Shown here: positions 53,948-64,000 of the stretch, one piece after another
Numbering within the stretch: the stretch's first letter is position 1
Layout of the letters: each line of letters begins with the position of its first letter
Assembly: GCA_013368325.1 (NCBI GenBank)
Contig: JAACJK010000110.1
Coordinates: 1,116,001-1,180,000, forward strand
DNA: 64,000 bases
Direction: 5' to 3'
Source of the DNA: Ephemerocybe angulata
Lineage: Eukaryota > Basidiomycota > Agaricomycetes > Agaricales > Psathyrellaceae
Notes under the pieces: generated by a model
Told to the model about the DNA's origin: nothing
The model's input: only the letters and a program-made list of their open reading frames with translations
The model's database searches: none
Position numbers and translations under genes: made by a program

Positions 53948-54262
53948 ATGTCCTTCTTCCAAAGTATTGTCGAAGCCGGAGTCGCGTCTACCCAAAAGGA
54001 ACTCGCCGCCCGAGCAACCGCTTCCAAGTTTCAAGACATCATCCAAGAATTAGCGCCCATCCTTGCCGATGCCCTGGCAAAGCTCCCTGACGCCGGGAGG
54101 ACCAAAGTTGGTATCGAGGGTACTGTAAAGCAAGCTGCCTTGGAGTATAGTAAGAAGGAGTGCTTAGCTGCCCCAGGCCGAGGCGAGGAGGTTGTGAATA
54201 TGTTCGCTGAGATCCTCGCGAGGGCGGTCTATAATTCGTTCTCGAGCTCGGCGAGGCGTTGA
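53948..54262 (+). CDS. small helical protein, unknown
   Basis: A single-exon 104-residue frame from the ATG at 53948, chosen because it follows a TATA box and a pyrimidine-rich leader. Predicted almost entirely helical: MSFFQSIVEAGVASTQKE, an amphipathic block with IIQELAPILADALAKL, and EVVNMFAEILARAVYNSF. No Cys-rich, signal or membrane segment. No family recognised. The strong promoter elements suggest expression. Confidence 0.55.
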   Translation: MSFFQSIVEAGVASTQKELAARATASKFQDIIQELAPILADALAKLPDAGRTKVGIEGTVKQAALEYSKKECLAAPGRGEEVVNMFAEILARAVYNSFSSSARR

Positions 54263-55411
54263 GCTCAGAGTTAGTAATTCGTGGCTTACCATGCCATATC
54301 ATGTGATTTGACTGGTCCTAATCATTAAGCGCCTTAGCGCCAATTGCCATTTTTCCGACCCCTGTAATCAGCCTCAGACTCGAGGTGCTTAAAAATACGT
54401 TTTTCGAATACTTTCAGCGTCCTTTACTTACGCCCTTACATTCCCTGTGCCGAGAGAGAAAAGTTATCGGAGACCGTTCCGGAACACGCGTCGTATGTGC
54501 TGCCAGCTCATTGTTTACTCAAAGACTCGGTCGAGACTGTGCTTGAATTTTCCTAATACATACATTGATACAACTGCCGTAGTGGCCGCAGGCCAAGCTC
54601 CGGCCTCGGTTTGACAATAAGACTTTGTCCGACGAGAACAATAGCCGTGGTCCCCGGCCCTCTGTCCACCCACACACACCTACAGGTCCGAGATTATATA
54701 AGAAGCTTTGGTTAGACCATCATGGTCTCATACGCCTCCCCACAAATCTCTAACCTCTACTACCATGACTGAGAGACTCGACTATACCGCGACACGCAGG
54801 ACTTATATACTGAGGACAAGCCCCAAACGCGATTCGCATGCCGATTCTCTCAACACTGCGAACCCTTCAATCAAAAGGCAGCAATGCAGGCAGCACTGGA
54901 TAAGGAGGTCGAAGAACGGGGGAATATGTCGAGACACAGTTCCCCGGCTATATTGATATGCACCACATCCTCGGTGCGTAGTACTAGTACGTACTCGTTT
55001 TCGTGTTGTCGAGATATCCTGAGCGTCTTTACAGTGCACCACAGCAAATTTGAGTCAGACATGCCCGAATGTATCATAGATATAGCCTCCCTTTGAAAAA
55101 AAAAACACGTTAATTACCACTACAAGTAATGAAAGCTCAATGACCCAGACAAGACCGTCGGGGCCGCCGTCAAGCGCCCAACCCGACGGTCACGTTTTGA
55201 GCGCTTGTCGGTGAGTGTGACGTCACATTCGCACACTCACCTGACCCGGCAACTCAATAAGTGACCACTGCCAATTTTCGGTAATGGAGCCTGCAGTTGC
55301 TCGCTGGCAACGTTCACGACACTATCTTCCTGTACCACCATCTTCCTTCCTTTCATCCTTTTCAACACAAACAAAACGATCTCGAAGGAAGGAGGGTGAC
55401 GCGACTGCAAA
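54263..55411. other. intergenic, 1.15 kb
   Basis: A TATATAA-type box near 54694 precedes short frames (54708-54956 and 54884-55096), neither of which has a clear start or relative; an unrecognised small gene is possible. A CRE-like palindrome inside an inverted repeat is at 55211-55240, and CAAGCGCCCA at 55171. Confidence 0.45.
55211..55240. promoter_or_regulatory. CRE-like TGACGTCA within a 9 bp inverted repeat
   Basis: GTGAGTGTG (55211-55219) and CACACTCAC (55232-55240) are perfect complements around a 12 bp loop. The palindrome TGACGTCA (55218-55225), the binding site of ATF/CREB-type bZIP factors, overlaps the left arm. It is about 170 bp before the phosphotransferase ATG. Confidence 0.55.
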
Positions 55412-56951
55412 ATGGGGTACATTCCAGAACATATGCTGGAGAACCTGAAGAACTACAAGTACAGGGGCGCCGACAAGTGAGCATTTTATTGGGTAGTAGA
55501 CCGATTTATACTGACCATTTAAAGGTCTTTGGTCTCGCGTTTCGTACTTAACCCATTCTGGAACTGGCTCGTTACGTTGTGGCCACTATCAGTAGCCCCG
55601 AACACGGTGAGTTCGTCCTTAAATCCGGTTTGGAAAGCGAATGCTGAATCTATGAAGATCACATTGACTGGCCTTTCGATTGTATTCTTCAACTTCGCGA
55701 CGTTGCTTTACTACGACCCTCTCTACCTTGTGGAGCGCGATGGATACAGCGACCCGCCCCGCTGGGTCTACTTTTCGTACGATGACGACCATATCATCGA
55801 GTCTCGTTACTAACCAACCTATCCATAGGTGGGGAGTAGGTCTGTTCGTTTATCAGAGTCTCGATGCTATCGACGGGTGAGCGGATAGGTCAGGTCGTGG
55901 TTCACATGGTTGACGCGACAAATAGGAAGCAGGCACGCCGCACGGGAATGGCTGGACCTCTCGGGGAGATGTTCGATCATGGATGTGACGCGCTGAACAC
56001 GACGGTAAGTAGATCCACGACTCGCTTACACACCTGTACTGAATCTCTTTCTAGCTCGAATGCATTCTCGCATCCCGCGCACTCGGTTTGGGCCGTTCCT
56101 GGTGGACCGTCGCATCTCAAATTGCCACTCTCGCCAACTTCTACCTCACGACATGGGAGGAATACCACACCGGTATCCTTTACCTCGGATACTTCAGCGG
56201 ACCTGTCGAGGGCATCCTCATGATTGTCGCCATCTACTTCATAACGGGAGCATACGGCCCCCAAGTCTGGGAAAACAGAATCTGGACGACTTTGCACCTC
56301 GAGAACGTTCCCTACATCTCGCGCCTCCCCAACATCCCTCTGAACGAAGCGTTCATGGTCTTCGGCGCCGTCGGCTTGGGCTTCAACATCATCACCTCCT
56401 ACATCAACGTCCTCCGTGCAACACGCCAATCGCACGCCAAGGGGGGCAACAACAACCTCACCGCGCGGCACGACAGCAACTATCCCCCCCTCCTTCTACT
56501 TCTCCCCTTCGTCGTGAGCACCGTGATCCAGGTCGCCTGGCTCTCGCACCCCGAGTTCAACCACTCGTGGATCCTGCACAGCGCCTCTTTCGTGCCCTTC
56601 ATGTGCGCATGGGGCCTGCAGTTTGCGCACCAGGTCGGACGCATGATCCTCGCGCACGTCACGGGCACGGGGTTCCCCGTGTGGGACTGGGTCTGGGTAT
56701 GGAGTCTCCTGGGCGCGGTGGACGCGAACTTGCCCTCGTTGCTGGGCAGAGCGCCGGTGTTCCAGACCTCGACGAGGAATACGGCGATTTTCGTGTGGGT
56801 GACGCTTGCCATCTCGCTATTGACCTACGCCCGCTTCGTTACGCTCGTCATTAATGACATCACGAACTATCTGGGCATTGCGTGCTTTACGGTTAGGAAG
56901 AAGGATGAGAGGGGGGTGTGGAGGCGGGTCGGGGAGGAGAAGGTGTTGTAG
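55412..56951 (+). CDS. EPT1: choline/ethanolamine phosphotransferase (CDP-alcohol type)
   Basis: Six exons: 55412-55476, 55525-55606, 55658-55776, 55829-55876, 55926-56004 and 56055-56951, coding for 429 residues. The catalytic CDP-alcohol phosphotransferase motif DG-x2-AR-x8-G-x3-D-x3-D is complete as DGKQARRTGMAGPLGEMFDH with the final Asp in GCDALN, and straddles introns. Seven or more hydrophobic helices follow. The enzyme transfers phosphocholine or phosphoethanolamine from its CDP form to diacylglycerol, the last step of the Kennedy pathway at the ER or Golgi membrane. Choline versus ethanolamine preference cannot be read from sequence. All key aspartates are present. Confidence 0.93.
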
Positions 56952-57456
56952 GGGTGGGCGCTGGACCTTGACGTGCTTGTACGAGCAGACTAATGACTGA
57001 TGATATGTTGACGACGAACAATGTGTTTCTATTACTTACGAACGACTGATTTCTGGCTTTCTTTTGCTTCAGGATTTACGCCTGGCGGTCACGTCGCACA
57101 ACTGCTCCAGGCCGTTGAGGATTCCAACCCCTGCCAGGTATCGGGTAAGTCAATCCACTCACCTGCTCGATGCGCCCCCGAGATCCTCGCCTACTAAGCG
57201 TCTTCGATTGCTCCAAATGATGCCCTGTCAGGAAAAATTGGAGGTGGTTTCCGCTGGAAACATCCATCTCATTGGCACCTGAACCCGGCGCTCTTTAAAC
57301 CAGGTGGTCCGTAGTGATTAACCTGTTTTATTTAGGGAACACAAACGTTCAACAAAGCATCCTTTTCAGTACTACGAACTGTGACTACAGGTTTCGCCTC
57401 CGTCCCCTTTGCGCTTCTGTACTCCGAGTCAGAGATATTTGTAGGCAGCATAAAGC
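56952..57456. other. intergenic, 500 bp, between convergent genes
   Basis: The 3' flanks of the phosphotransferase and kinase-like genes; no gene or signal recognised. Confidence 0.5.
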
Positions 57457-58775
57457 TTAGGGCTGAATCTCTTCAGAGGCGTATGACGACCATCTATCAT
57501 GTAAAGGGTAAGCCTTGATGTTCTCGCTCGAGGTCGTGGAATTTAGCTCACCTGGCTCCCAGAATAAATACTTTGGCGATGACGCTAGATGACTTTCGCT
57601 GTACACTTTGCGTATCTTACGGAGGGAAGTCAGGGTTCCGGATGCTGTTGGCCTTGAGGTTGGCTTCAGAACGTTTCTGAAAAGGGACTCGATCCCCCGG
57701 ACCTGACAATCGATATGCTAAAGTCGATGTCAGAATACAACACTGATGCAGCTACATAGAGATTTACTCACTCTGACATGGCTCTGAAGCGCAAGCATTA
57801 GGAGTCGAACGTCTTCCGTGAAGGGGTTGTACATCTCCTGCTTCGTCGTGCCTTCATCCAGAATTGATGCATCCACGGGGCGTGGAATAAGTGCTTGGCT
57901 GATATCAGTGTCCTCTGGGAAGAAGATAGCTGAGCCAAAGTCGATGAACGCATATTGTACCTCTGCGGGATCCCGAAGATTGTGGTAGCCCTGGTACATA
58001 TCAGTGAGGGCGTTCATGACCATGTTTTCCTCCCTGATGTTGCAATGTGCAATTCGGTTCTCGTGCAAGAACTCAAGGCCCTGGAAATGGGGGTCAGATG
58101 GATGCACCAGGGAGGTAATAGAGGGCCCGAAACAGACCTCCAAGAATGTCTCTGTCATATCAAGTATTTGCGCCAAGTTGTCGTAGAATATCTCTGTGCG
58201 TCCAATAGCGTTTGTGTCCCACCTAATGCAAGTTAGGCATTATCCTCCGACACAAACCTGTATACCGCTTACCTGGGAGTGACGACAAACGCGCAGCATT
58301 CGTAGAACGCCTCTGCCACCGCAGGAAGAGTGTGATTTCGGGGATCATCGAAAACCTCTTGGAGCTTCTTGTAGATCAGCCACTCATCAGGCGGGTCGCC
58401 CGCTTTCGTTACAAGTCTTATATCCACGAAAATTAGCTGAGAAATGTATAATATGTGATCCACTCACCGAATCATGACTTCGTGCCCAAGAGAGTCCCGT
58501 GCAGGCCAGACTCTCATGCCGCGAGACACAGGAAACTCGAGCCGTGCCTCCTTGTCTGCGGAACAGTCCTCGACAATTCGTGCATAAGGATACTCGGAGT
58601 CCAGATTCCTCTCCGCGTCTGGTGGGTATGCTCGTCGCCTTTTGGCGTCGTATTTGTAAAGGTGGTATCCTTTCGACGCAAACGATGTGGCTAGGGATTG
58701 CCACTCGGCGGTGTTGAGCCAATTCGCGTCCAAACCTAACTTCTCGGGCTGGGTAGTAGAGTACCAATTTCCCAT
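57457..58775 (-). CDS. kinase-like domain protein with altered catalytic loop
   Basis: Minus strand, about six exons from the ATG at 58775, with introns near 58408-58468, 58213-58276, 58085-58140 and 57703-57768. The N-terminal region (MGNWYSTTQPEKLGLD) leads into a fold with EVMIRLVTKAG, the VVTPRWDTN strand, then GLEFLHENRIAHCNIREEN in place of the usual HRDxKxxN catalytic loop, and AFIDFGSAIFF, where DFG is intact. The C-terminal lobe ends with LKPTSRPTASG, the usual kinase RP motif. The catalytic Asp of HRD is replaced by Asn (HCN), so it may be a pseudokinase. Similar Agaricomycete-specific kinase-like genes are common and uncharacterised. Minus-strand TATATATAA (plus 58821-58829) lies about 46 bp upstream. 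The last exon may contain another small intron. Confidence 0.7.
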
Positions 58776-59283
58776 GGCGAATGCGGAAGTAAAAACGGTG
58801 GGTCTGTGTTCTCAAGGCCTTTATATATACTCCCCATCCCGACGTGACAATGCAACTGGATTGCGAGGTGGACAATGCGACGAACACCATGCTTTGACTG
58901 CTACACTTCCAGGTAGCCACATGGCTCAATTCTTCTTTATGTACTCTTTGTTACTGTTCTTATAACTGGCAGGGCTTTGTAGAATGCTATGACCGTGGCT
59001 GCTACCCTGGCGGAGTCGTGGAGGAGTTTGAGTGGCACTCATCGGAGTCAGCCACTGTCAGGCTGCTGTTTGTATCCTGTTGGTACCCATTTGCCATCGT
59101 GGTCCTTGCTAAATAACGCCACAATGATAATGATACCAATCTCCAATGGCCCCTGTCTTCAACGACGTCAGTTCCTTTGCACCACAACTGAAAGTTGGTT
59201 TCTACAGCAAACTACGATCGTGTCTAACCGGATACCTTGGACTCATACAAAGCCCTTCCTAGGCCGCCAGTGAACTAGATAAT
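58776..59283. other. intergenic, 510 bp, between divergent genes
   Basis: Holds the TATA box of the kinase-like gene (plus 58821-58829) and the promoter of PRXL2 copy B. No gene. Confidence 0.5.
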
Positions 59284-60406
59284 ATGGCTGAGCAGGACCC
59301 AAATCAAAACGCGGGCGATGATCCAAAGGCCCTGCCGACCCCCGAGACCCTCGCCGCTGCAGCAGCGTTAGATATCTACGATGCCGATGGCGCAAAGGTC
59401 AAGTTCGGGTCTCTATTCGAAGACCAGAGCACGAAGACCCTTATTGTCATATTCATTCGTGCGTCTACCTCACTTCGTTGACTTGCACGTAGAGTCGAAT
59501 CTCACTAGCCACATTTCGTCTTATACTTTGAACAATGTCAGGTCACTTCTTTTGCGGGGTAGGATTCGAGATATCTCCAGGTTCTTTCCTGCTTAGTTTA
59601 ACGACCTTTGGAATTATAGGCATGCCATGTGCGTCTCTTTGAGACTTGTACCATTCATATACCTGATATAGGTTTTGGAAGGCATATGTCGAATCCATCT
59701 CCAGCACCTCACAGGCCGCATTCGAAGAGTCCAACACTAAAGTGGCCGTAATCGGATGTGGTGACCACGCAGCCATTAGACCGTACCGCGGTGCGTCGCA
59801 TAGAGTGGGACTGTGATCGAATTCCTGTTCACACCGCCGACTTTTAGAAACATCGTTAGCACGAAGTCCTTCCTCGTCGTCATTCACTTTCTACACAGAC
59901 CCCACCCGCACCCTCTTCCATACCCTTGGAATGACCTACTGCAACCTGGATCGTACACCCGCAGGGCAGCCTACCCCCGCATACCTCGGGCCCTTGGGTT
60001 TCATGCGGAGGCTGGGACAAGCGTTATGGGTGAGTCCTCTTTCCTCTGGATGGCTTCATCGTTAAGCATCCACAATGGCCCTCTGACTATGAACTCTGAA
60101 TTTAGAGAGGCCCGGTAAAGAACCCGAGCATGATTGGAAAGCATGGAAACGAGAAACAGAACGGAGGCGAGTTCGTGTTTGGACCGGGTATGCCCTAAAC
60201 TTCCTAAATTCCGGCTCTGAGTCGTCTCTGATGTTTAATTCGATCAAGGGATGGAGTGTCGATTTGCGTCCAGGATGCGCCATACCGAGGATCGTAGGTC
60301 CCATTCGAGCTACACTCCCCGCGAAGAATGCAAGCGTGTATCTAATGTACCCTTAGACGTGCCTGTCGAAGAGCTCCTACAAGCCGCCGGGGTTCACGTT
60401 CATTGA
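59284..60406 (+). CDS. PRXL2/AhpC-TSA_2-type thioredoxin-fold protein, copy B
   Basis: Eight exons: 59284-59458, 59542-59558, 59620-59628, 59682-59790, 59848-60029, 60106-60187, 60249-60293 and 60357-60406, coding for 222 residues. It keeps the CGACH redox motif (RHFFCGACHAYVES), IGCG, FYTDPTRTLFHTLGMTY, NGGEFVFGPG and the CRFASRMRHTED block. Apart from the first and last exons, every exon has the same length as copy A at 973-2139 (17, 9, 109, 182, 82 and 45 nt). A cytosolic thiol reductase or antioxidant role is inferred from the family. The acidic Ala-rich leader is shorter than in copy A. Confidence 0.85.
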
Positions 60407-61141
60407 ACGATTCTAACAACGGTTATCGATTTCGTGCCGATCAGTGTAGACTGCCCTTTACGACGCCGATGCACGATAATACTTACATACCTATCTCACC
60501 GCTCACGAGTCAAGACTCTGGGAATCAAAATACTTTGGTGAGTTCAGAAGAGTAGCAAAAAGGATGGACACATTGGGAATTGAACCCAACACCTTGAGCC
60601 CCCGGCATAGCGAGAACGCCGGAGGCGTTCGGAGCGCAACGAGCGGAGCGAGTTGCTGGCGGGTGGCCAGGGTGGGCAGCGATAGCTGCCGCGCGAAGCG
60701 CCAGATTACCGGGCCCACGGGGGCGTTCGTCCGCGGTCCGTCCGCGGTTCGCGGTCCGCAGTTCGCGTTGCCAAACAATGGCCAAAACGGTCACCGCGCC
60801 ACATCTTGCACTCAACCACCACCACCGAACATCGCCCGTCGACTCTACACACCTATAGGACGCCCAGGCCGACGAGAACGAGGAGGAGCAGATCGGAGGC
60901 CCCTATTGCGGGAGCCTGGGGCCGCTGGGAGGGTAGAGACGGGAGGAGAATGTCATGGGGGTGGGTGAGGCTGGTATGCGGGCGCCTAATGGGTGCTCCT
61001 TCAACGTATGTTTCCTTCTACGTACCAAATAAACCCTTTGTTCTCCCTCTACCTGCCCAAATGCCTTTCCGTGCATCAGTATAGCCCAATAAGGAAGTGG
61101 ACCGTTTTTGATTGACTGGCGGGTTGCTCCTCCCCACGACG
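60407..61141. other. intergenic, 735 bp, with tRNA-derived and GC-rich sequence
   Basis: Contains the tRNA 3'-half fragment (60567-60600) and a very GC-rich run of short palindromes to about 60780, then GGGCGCCTAA at 60980, upstream of the KDZ-associated gene. No protein gene. Confidence 0.6.
60567..60780 (-). repeat. tRNA 3'-half fragment adjoining a GC-rich palindromic block
   Basis: On the minus strand, TTGGG-TTCAATT-CCCAA forms a perfect T arm with B box GGTTCAATTCC, followed by TGTGTCC-A (acceptor 3' strand) and TTTTT at plus 60559-60563. The matching 5' half (GGACACA with a D arm) is not found in the next 500 bp. In its place is a GC-rich run with palindromes CCGGC-(11)-GCCGG, GCAAC-(11)-GTTGC, GCAGC-(4)-GCTGC and repeated TCCGCGGTC. 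A tRNA pseudogene or SINE-like element is the likely origin. Confidence 0.55.
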
Positions 61142-63978
61142 ATGCCTCTACCCCTCCATGCAATCGTCAGCACCTTAAGCGAGTACCCATGGCTGTACAA
61201 GGGGCTCTCCTTGCAGGATGTGACCCATTTCGTGAACATCTGCGCCATCCTCAAGCCGTATCTCGTCCTGCGCACGTCCGTTTATACCGGCCTCCCATTG
61301 GAATGCCTTCCTGTAGACATCCACGAGTTCATTCGGGACTCGCTTTGCCTGGAGGATGACGCGACAAAGCTCCTCTGGGAGACGTTCAAAATACCGATCT
61401 GGAATGAAGCGTGGAGTGAGGGTGTCTACCGGGAATTGGGGGACGTTTACATCCCCTACTTCCTCAAAGAAGGAGTTCATCGGGACATAGGTGCGTCTAT
61501 CTCTCCAAACGCGTTTTTCTCAATACTGAATTCGTTTTGGGTCTTGAAGCCTTCCACTGTCTGGCTCCCCCAACATTGACCTGCCTCGATCCTCACTGCC
61601 TCGAGTACCCCCAGCGCGGTTCGCGAGAGCATGGTCAGCCACGCGAGCTGGTCGAGCCCAGGTTCATCAAGATATCGGTGTTCTCTCGCGACCACGGCCC
61701 ACTGCCAGCAATGTCGGTTTCGCTTTATTGCAGAGGTACGTCAAATGTGCTGCTATTTGCTGCCCATTGTTCTGATAGCTCGTTGGCAAACCAGGGTGTA
61801 AAACCCGGTATTGCTATTCCTACTCCGTCCACACCAATGCGACGGTCCGCACATACTACCCCGAGCCCCGCCAGTACATTCAGTCGACAGAACACGTTTA
61901 CGTTGATCAAAATACCTGCAAGCTGTTTACTTCGATGATGCTTATCCTGAATGTTTTACGGCTCTCCACCAATGGGAGGCCATCATTGATCCCGTTTTAC
62001 GGGGCCGAGATGCCGACCCGGAGCCTCGGGACCACGTGCTCGGAAGCTTCCGGCGCGCACGCTTGGGCAGGGCTCCGTCGCGCTCGCTTGGCGCTTGCGG
62101 CTCCAATTTGTGCTCACTGGACGTGCCACTGGCTGTCGGGTAGTGTATGTGGTCGGAGGTCCCTGTGGTAGTTTATTGGCTTTACCATATCCAATATGTA
62201 GCACAGTATTGTATGTAAAGTAGTGTAGCGAGATCTTTATCTGACCTGCGGGCTTCGGCTCTTCAGATAGAAAAAGTTGCGCTGCGCGCACTCACAATAC
62301 AATAAAGCAATGATGGGTAGAAGTATCTGTGGCCTATGTGAGCACTAGAGGCAGAGGTAAGTGCTACATGTATGGACATTAAAATTTAAGCGCCCGATCA
62401 TCCCCACATGCTCCCGATGGCTCCCTGGAATTCCTGGGGGGAAAAATAAGTGAAATAAGTACATAAGTAACTTATTTTGAACATTTTACCGTAAAACAGC
62501 TCGTTTTACGAGCTGAACCGGGTTGTTTTACGAGGCGACCCAGCCTCCAGGCAACTGCTCGGTTCCAATGACAGGCAGCCGCCGTACGTTAGTTCCTCCA
62601 TCCCGGGTTCATCAGATATGATCGGGTAGCCTTTCGGCATGTCGCTGGCTTGGTTGCCTTTTATTGTACTGACCATGCCTCTCAGTTGTTGACTCTGGAC
62701 TTGTGTATTAAGTATTAAACTAATAGTACAACCAAACCCAAGCTCTTCCCTCTGTCCTTTCCTTTGTCCTGCCCAGCCGCCACAAAGCATTCATAGCGGG
62801 GGCTGTGAGACGAGCAGAAAAACCTTAGCTGAGCATAGTAATACTTTCCGGGCTCGCCAAGATCCCGGTTTTGGTCCCATAGGTCCCATCCAAGCTTGAC
62901 GCTCGGAACCGTGTTCGGCCATCGTTCCCAAAACGATGGCCTTTTCCCTGCCGGTAAAACGCCCTGTAAAACAGGGCGAATAAGGCCGCTTAAATCATGG
63001 TACGCACCTTGCCCCGCCAACTATCCCGAAACTGACGTGCGACGTATACCAGGACTTCTGCCAGCAATTGTGCAGGCATCTTTAACAGCAGCATAGGCCA
63101 GAGCCACCCGTTCCACCGCCTATTACCAGCACACTACTCAACGCGCCTTTCGTTGGATGTGGAGCTTGTGTGGAATGCGCTGCTTCTCTTCTGGCTGTGG
63201 ACCGACTGCAGAGAGAACAATATTGTTCTTTCTCTTGATCACGATGCGGAAAGCCATGCTGTAAGACTGTCAAAGGGGCTTAAGGCTCGCAACGACCGAT
63301 TTGTTGGGACTGGGCAGCCCGAGTGGGCTCACGCCTGCGATTTGTGCTGCTGGATAGCTGGAGATGAGAGCATTGGAGGTGAGTTGCTCGGGCATGAGGC
63401 TTGGTGCCAAATCTCACAGGTTGCGACTCTAGGGACTCGGAAGCGAGCGGTTCGCTCTGTTGTCGTTGACGGCGTTACCGTAGGGCGCCCATGCTGCAAG
63501 GAGCACGACTGCAAGAAGCCCCTTCCGAATGTCAAGAGTCGCTACTGCCGGGGGCACGAGAGCAAGCTGAACGAATGCTGTGTTACAGACTGCACGGCTG
63601 GCGTGGAGACCGGGTTCCAGACGTGCGCAATCCCAAAGCACCGGGCATTGGAGGACTGGCTGAAGGAGGAGAACAAGGCGATGCAGAAGCTGATGCGTAG
63701 GGCCGCTCGGAGTACCGCTTCCATCGCGCGCTCAGATGCAAAAGCGGCATGGAAAAAACATGATAATGTGCAGGAAAATGAGGAGGAAACAGATGATGAG
63801 GAGGTTGAGGTGGGAGAAGAGGACCTGTGTGCAGGGAAAAAAAGTGGAGGCAACCGGGGGCTAAAAGCTAGGTTTGGACGGCGTCGCACTCACAACGAGG
63901 AACTCTGTGTCGCTTCATGTGGCGTTATCCTAGGTCGTGCCACCTTTTACGGGTCTGAGGCTCCAAATGGCGTTCGGG
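61142..63978 (+). CDS. CxC5/CxC6 cysteine-cluster protein associated with KDZ transposons (3' end outside window)
   Basis: Exons at 61142-61490, 61550-61735 and 61795-~61948, then about 63130-63978, where a GTACGT donor leaves the window. The first part (YPWLYKGLSLQDVTHFVNIC, HEFIRDSLCLEDDATKLLWE, PPTLTCLDPHC, VSLYCRGCKTRYCY) is the CxC5-type cluster. The last part (ELVWNALLLFWLWTDC, LKARNDRFVGTGQPEWAHAC, VDGVTVGRPCCKEHDCKKPL, CVASCGVILGRATFYGSEAP) is the CxC6-type cluster. These domains accompany Kyakuja-Dileera-Zisupton (KDZ) transposases in Agaricomycetes, so this is probably part of a mobile element. Homology is lost between about 61950 and 63130, so the gene is either split by a 1.2 kb intron or broken by an insertion. 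The start is the first ATG in frame. Confidence 0.75.
61950..63130. other. 1.2 kb non-homologous interruption with TTTTA-loop hairpins
   Basis: No family homology inside the CxC5/CxC6 gene here. It contains three stems with a TTTTA or TAAAA loop: CCCG at 61991-62003, CAGCTCG at 62497-62515 and CGCCCTG at 62960-62978. It also has a TATCTGA/TCAGATA inverted repeat at about 62239-62275 and TTAAGCGCCC at 62386-62395. It could be a long intron or an inserted non-autonomous element. Confidence 0.5.
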
Positions 63979-64000
63979 TACGTCTCTCAGTCTGAATCTT

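Noticed and set aside
54723..55096. Possible small gene after a TATA-type box at about 54694.
   Set aside because: Two overlapping frames each lack a consistent start and the splice options do not give a convincing protein; left as intergenic.
57655..57740. tRNA-like T arm (GGGGGATCGAGTCCC) on the minus strand with flanking TTCTGA/TCAGAA.
   Set aside because: No D arm or A box. The sequence lies in the 3' part of the kinase-like gene, where it translates to a plausible C-lobe (LKPTSRPTASG), and the apparent stem is formed by intron and exon pieces.
63379..63419. GTGAGT...CACAG pair that looks like a 41 bp intron in the CxC6 part.
   Set aside because: Its length is not a multiple of three, and both flanks are in the same open frame with conserved residues on each side, so removing it would break the protein.

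Overview
The window is nuclear DNA from a filamentous basidiomycete, almost certainly an Agaricomycete. Evidence: protein genes are split by many 45-100 bp introns with GTRNGT donors; there is a large family of F-box-like proteins with the N-terminal 'DTNYxPS' signature; a seven-helix DUF6534-type gene; an AA9 lytic polysaccharide monooxygenase with a CBM1; and, at the right edge, a CxC5/CxC6 cysteine-cluster gene of the kind that accompanies KDZ transposons. No prokaryotic or viral features were seen. Layout: 1-7.7 kb holds a truncated unknown gene, a PRXL2-type thioredoxin-fold gene, a frameshifted F-box relic, a decayed duplicate of cytosolic histidyl-tRNA synthetase and a small disordered-protein gene. 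7.9-14.3 kb holds an intron-containing tRNA-Gly(GCC), a Ser/Thr-rich membrane-tail protein and the DUF6534 gene. 15-36 kb is an F-box-rich block (six intact copies, three of them head-to-tail at 25.4-31.4 kb) that also holds histone H3, an alpha/beta hydrolase, the AA9-CBM1 gene and a small secreted protein. 36-49 kb carries a MAU2/Scc4-like cohesin loader, one of two paralogous single-pass membrane proteins, a zinc-finger-like protein, a further F-box gene bracketed by a roughly 370 bp direct duplication, an Lds1/Rrt8 (EI24-like) membrane protein and ERG6. 50-60 kb has the second membrane-protein paralog, two small genes, an EPT1/CPT1-type aminoalcohol phosphotransferase, a kinase-like gene and the second PRXL2 gene. 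60.5-64 kb contains a tRNA-derived fragment in GC-rich palindromic DNA and the KDZ-associated gene, which runs off the right end. The housekeeping genes (H3, MAU2, ERG6, EPT1) are single and intact, while the rest is dominated by local duplication: eight F-box copies, two PRXL2 copies with identical exon structure 57 kb apart, two membrane-protein copies, and a duplicated small gene whose left copy has lost its TATA box and most of its reading frame. A short motif, TAAGCGCCC or TAGGCGCCC, recurs in many intergenic regions, often 30-120 bp before a start codon. All exon joins below were read by eye from splice consensus, reading frame and family conservation; none has transcript support.
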